The translations under genes and the position numbers were made by a program. From positions 1 to 15,584 of the forward strand of contig CALKPL010000028.1 of the NCBI GenBank assembly GCA_937991645.1: a DNA stretch of 15,584 nucleotides, written 5' to 3'. Source of the stretch: UMGS1783 sp900555065. GTDB lineage: Bacteria; Bacillota; Clostridia; Oscillospirales; UMGS1783. A model generated the notes under the pieces. That model had not been told where the DNA came from. It worked only from the letters and a program-made list of their open reading frames with translations, and did no database searches. This document shows positions 12,763 through 15,584 of this stretch, in pieces (the stretch's first letter is position 1; each line of letters opens with the position of its first letter).

Positions 12763-15030
12763 ATGTCTAAACGTATTTTGAAGTTTACCAGTCTACTGGT
12801 TATAATTGTATTACTTATATCGCAGGCAAGCGCAACACAACCGATGGAAACGGAAGAGATTGCGCCGCTGGAGAAAACTACGGAGCTGGGCGTGCCCTAT
12901 AGTGAAATTCCGCTGGAGCTTAACCCCGCGCAAATCGAGCAGGCCGGACACACCGCGCGGCTGCGGGAGGAGGAAACCATGCCCAATACAGCCGTGTTTT
13001 TGAATGAAGACGGAACCCGCACCTTATATTATTTTCCAAATGATATCTGGTATGAGGATACAAACGGCGTAAAAAAGGACTATACGACAACGCTACAAGA
13101 GGCGACCGCGAAAGAAAAAACAGTTGCATCCGCTGCATTTAAGGCCGACGGCGGTTCAGGCGAACTGCTGCTGCCGAACAAAGTGACAGCCGAGACGCCG
13201 GTTACCTATCGAACCGGAGACCTTGTGACAAAAATAGCGCCAACGTATGACCGAGTAATCAGCCATCCCATAAAATATACGGAAGCGCCGGCAGCGGATC
13301 AAGATCCCGCCGTGGTGGCGCCAAACCGGCCGGAAAAAGAGGAGCTGACTCTGGAGGAAATTTACGCCCTGCCAAATGAACAGCGTGCCACCGAATGGGA
13401 TCTTGCGTCGGGGGATTTGTTTGAAAGTCCGGACAATCCCGCTGTTAATCTGGAATACGGGCCGGATGAGATCCATTTTCCAAAGATCAAGGCGACCGAA
13501 TCCAACGAACCCATCTATGCACGCATGGAGGACAATACAGTCGCCTCTGTGAAATTGCCAAAAGAAACTGTTCTGCAGAAGACCGCGGATTTCCTGACCA
13601 ATGCAAAGGCGGCCAGGCTGGAATCAAACATCTCGGCCCAGAGCGGCCGTTTGGTAGAATCAGTACGGTATGAGCGTGCAATCGGTTCCGCCGACTTTGT
13701 CTGCAAGCCGCTCGTTCACGGATTCGCCAACGAATTCGTGCTGCAGAAAGACGGCGGAGAAGACGCATTTTCCTTTGTGCTTACGCTGGAAGGCCTGACC
13801 CCCTATCACTCAACCGGTTATTCCATTCCGCTGGTAGATGAGAACGGCTATATTGAGACGTATATCATACTGGAGGGGCTGACTGATGCGAACGGCGTCA
13901 CAGACCCTGGAAGCGTGATCGATATTGCGCCCTACGGAGACGGCCAGTATCTTGTGACTGTGAATCTGAACCGGGACTTCTTAGAGGCCCCGGACACCCA
14001 ATACCCCGTTGTTACGCGCGTGACAGCCAATTTCGGTTCAAGTTATATCAACGACTCGCATGTGGCGCAGAATGCTCCCAGCGTCAACTATGCCTCTTCC
14101 CCTTCCATGTACGCGGGCTACAGCGGCAGTTACGTATACTACAGCTATATACAGGTTATCCTCAAACCGCTGTTCGACAATGGAACGATCACGAAACCGG
14201 TCGATATCAACAGCGCTTACTTTTACATACGTAATTTCGCGACAACAGGTTCCTCCGTCACCCTCAACGGCAATATTGCGCGCAATGTCTGGAACTACCA
14301 AACTATCACCTACAACAACCGGCCCGGATTCTATACCGAAAATTCCTGGAACGGCGTGGACCGGCCGGCGAGCGTTGCCTGCAATACCAGCAGCTCGCAT
14401 AAGAACCTCCCCTGCCTGGATTTTACGCAGGCGCTGATCCGCAACTATATGGACCAGAACCTGTGGAAGACCATCCACGAAAACCGTGGCTTTGTTCTCA
14501 ATGTTCCGAGCGGGCTGAGGCAGTTCTATTCCACCAACAATTCCTCCAGCCCGCCGTATATACAGATCAACTATGTCTCCGCCAAGGCCAACAGCTATCG
14601 CTCCATCTCGACAAATGAACCCAACTGCTGGAGATACTCCATGCTGTATAATAACGGAACATACGAACCGCCTCTTTCCGGATTGTCTGATGAGAATCAG
14701 GAAGCCGCAAACCGTATAATATATAATACACAATCTCACTTGCGCCAAAACGGATATCCCAACGCAACCGCCAGAGCAATCACCGGATGGACGGCTCCCA
14801 TATATGACGGAGAATACAGGATCGCTTTCAGATTTGGTGTTGATGGTGGTACTATCACGGCTGGTAACTACCACTTTATCTATGAACTTTCGACCGGGCA
14901 GTGGGCCGGAAAATACGCAAATCAGCAATCCTGGAACCATGGGTTTATCAACCCGAACCTGAACGAAGTCGGCCAGTGGGATGCTATGGCTACATCGAAA
15001 ACATACTATATGGCAGTGAAACTATCCTAA
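12763..15030 (+). CDS. Secreted WapA/Rhs-shell-like protein with DNRLRE-like domain and C-terminal Cys/His domain
   Basis: The protein has 755 residues. Residues 1-24 are a Sec signal peptide with cleavage expected after ASA. Residues 73-105 (FLNEDGTRTLYYFPNDIWYE) and about 295-415 (VRYERAIGSADFVCKPL, then ENGYIETY and related) resemble the N-terminal part of clostridial wall-associated Rhs proteins. Residues 418-604 look like a DNRLRE/CBM96-type beta domain (SYINDSHVAQNAPSVNYASS, SAYFYIR, WNYQTITYNNRPG). No YD repeats follow. Instead residues 615-755 form a small domain with Cys622 in NCWRYSM, His704 in GNYHFIYE and His726 in SWNHG, which may be a hydrolase or toxin-like module (inference). 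The ATG at 12763 is chosen over 12724 because it has AAAGGAG and begins the signal peptide. No anchor motif is seen. A lipoprotein gene follows after 13 nt. Confidence 0.82.
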   Translation: MSKRILKFTSLLVIIVLLISQASATQPMETEEIAPLEKTTELGVPYSEIPLELNPAQIEQAGHTARLREEETMPNTAVFLNEDGTRTLYYFPNDIWYEDTNGVKKDYTTTLQEATAKEKTVASAAFKADGGSGELLLPNKVTAETPVTYRTGDLVTKIAPTYDRVISHPIKYTEAPAADQDPAVVAPNRPEKEELTLEEIYALPNEQRATEWDLASGDLFESPDNPAVNLEYGPDEIHFPKIKATESNEPIYARMEDNTVASVKLPKETVLQKTADFLTNAKAARLESNISAQSGRLVESVRYERAIGSADFVCKPLVHGFANEFVLQKDGGEDAFSFVLTLEGLTPYHSTGYSIPLVDENGYIETYIILEGLTDANGVTDPGSVIDIAPYGDGQYLVTVNLNRDFLEAPDTQYPVVTRVTANFGSSYINDSHVAQNAPSVNYASSPSMYAGYSGSYVYYSYIQVILKPLFDNGTITKPVDINSAYFYIRNFATTGSSVTLNGNIARNVWNYQTITYNNRPGFYTENSWNGVDRPASVACNTSSSHKNLPCLDFTQALIRNYMDQNLWKTIHENRGFVLNVPSGLRQFYSTNNSSSPPYIQINYVSAKANSYRSISTNEPNCWRYSMLYNNGTYEPPLSGLSDENQEAANRIIYNTQSHLRQNGYPNATARAITGWTAPIYDGEYRIAFRFGVDGGTITAGNYHFIYELSTGQWAGKYANQQSWNHGFINPNLNEVGQWDAMATSKTYYMAVKLS

Positions 15031-15043
15031 GGGGGGAATACTG

Positions 15044-15584
15044 ATGAAGAAGTTTTGTATATTGGCGCTTGTATGCTTACTTCTGTTCACCGCCTGCACG
15101 CGCGGGAACTATACTTCTGAATCCATCACATCAACCAGTGTCTCTTCCTCCGACTCGTTACCCCCTAAGGATGTTGTGATAGTGTGTTCCGGCGCAATAA
15201 ATCATTATGTCCCTCGTCTATTGCGGCTGGGTTTTTTTGAAAAAGCGTATGAATTACAGGAATATACCCCCATGACCAGCGGTTTACCCGAGGGGGCAAT
15301 AATAGAACTGTATGAGGAATGGGCGCGGGCAATCGACGCCAACAATGCACGAGGCGTTATTTTATGGATCGCAGATGAAACCGTATCAGAATTTTTGTCT
15401 AATCAACATGCAGACGGGGTGAAAATCGTTATTCCCTACTTTGACGTCAGTGCCCTTAACGCCCCCAACGCTTCAGAGCTATCCGGCGGAACAATTGACG
15501 CAAACCCGATTTGCGACGAAGGAAAAAGACTTTCCGACGCAGCGGAATATATCGTAAACCGGCTTACACAAAACGGCGTCACTT
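15044..15584 (+). CDS. Lipoprotein resembling a type-I periplasmic binding protein (3' end outside window)
   Basis: The visible 180 residues start with a lipoprotein signal peptide (MKKFCILALVCLLLFTAC, lipid Cys18) and a Ser/Thr-rich linker to about 42. The domain that follows begins DVVIVCSGAINHYVPRLL and contains RGVILWIADETV, KIVIPYFDVSAL and a later DEGKRLSDAAEYIVNRL. That order (strand, then a loop naming an accessible site, then an Asp after a strand, then a Gly-rich helix) resembles sugar-binding proteins of the LacI/Peripla_BP type, but I cannot name the family. The purine-rich site GGGGGG (15031-15036) stands 7 nt before the ATG, and the gap to the secreted-protein gene is 13 nt, so both are probably co-transcribed. 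It is cut by the window edge. Confidence 0.75.
   Translation, partial: MKKFCILALVCLLLFTACTRGNYTSESITSTSVSSSDSLPPKDVVIVCSGAINHYVPRLLRLGFFEKAYELQEYTPMTSGLPEGAIIELYEEWARAIDANNARGVILWIADETVSEFLSNQHADGVKIVIPYFDVSALNAPNASELSGGTIDANPICDEGKRLSDAAEYIVNRLTQNGVT

Noticed and set aside
14038..14940. 300-codon minus-strand frame opposite the secreted protein
   Set aside because: A shadow of the plus-strand gene, which has a start site, signal peptide and recognisable domains. No ribosome binding site or motif was seen.
1..15584. CRISPR array, insertion sequence or transposase
   Set aside because: I looked for regularly spaced repeats, transposase-like frames and terminal inverted repeats on both strands and saw none.

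Overview
The window looks like a chromosomal piece of a fairly GC-rich anaerobic Firmicute, most likely a clostridial gut bacterium of the Oscillospiraceae or a neighbouring family. The evidence is RNase J, a YqhQ/DUF1385 protein beside prmC, a DUF378 protein, sigma-A-type promoters (TTGACA/TACAAT, TTGAAA/TATAAT), AGGAGG-type ribosome binding sites and several TTG/GTG starts. No species can be named from the sequence alone.

Left part (1-11350): all genes are on the minus strand, and I read them in transcription order from right to left. The first unit begins at about 11153. It encodes a lipoprotein with three FG-GAP/VCBS-like Asp-rich loops, an OmpR-type response regulator, a HAMP sensor histidine kinase, YqhQ, PrmC (release-factor methyltransferase) and an XRE-type regulator. 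The genes are packed with overlaps or gaps of a few to about 25 bases, and the unit ends at a strong terminator at 4927-4954. Next come a small two-helix DUF378 membrane protein with its own GC-rich hairpins, a 757-residue sugar nucleotidyltransferase fused to a degenerate phosphomannomutase-like domain, and RNase J. RNase J has a clear promoter overlapping the 3' end of the nucleotidyltransferase gene and a leader of about 300 nt containing a perfect 12-bp hairpin.

Middle (11312-11900): a plus-strand tRNA-Gly(CCC) with its own promoter, followed by about 330 bases without a credible gene and two terminator-like hairpins. The base composition turns more AT-rich here, and the tRNA looks like the border between a conserved block and an accessory block.

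Right part (11869-15584), all plus strand: a short unit (promoter, possible 37-codon ORF, a 90-residue single-helix membrane protein, strong terminator) is followed by a second unit. That unit has a good promoter at 12588-12616 and a structured leader of about 140 nt in which the ribosome binding site sits in a hairpin loop. Its first gene encodes a 755-residue secreted protein. This protein resembles the N-terminal shell of WapA/Rhs-type wall-associated proteins (with a DNRLRE-like domain) but has no YD repeats and ends in a Cys/His-containing domain that may be a small hydrolase or toxin-like module. A lipoprotein resembling a type-I periplasmic binding protein follows 13 bases later and runs off the window. 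This second unit is the most unusual part of the window.
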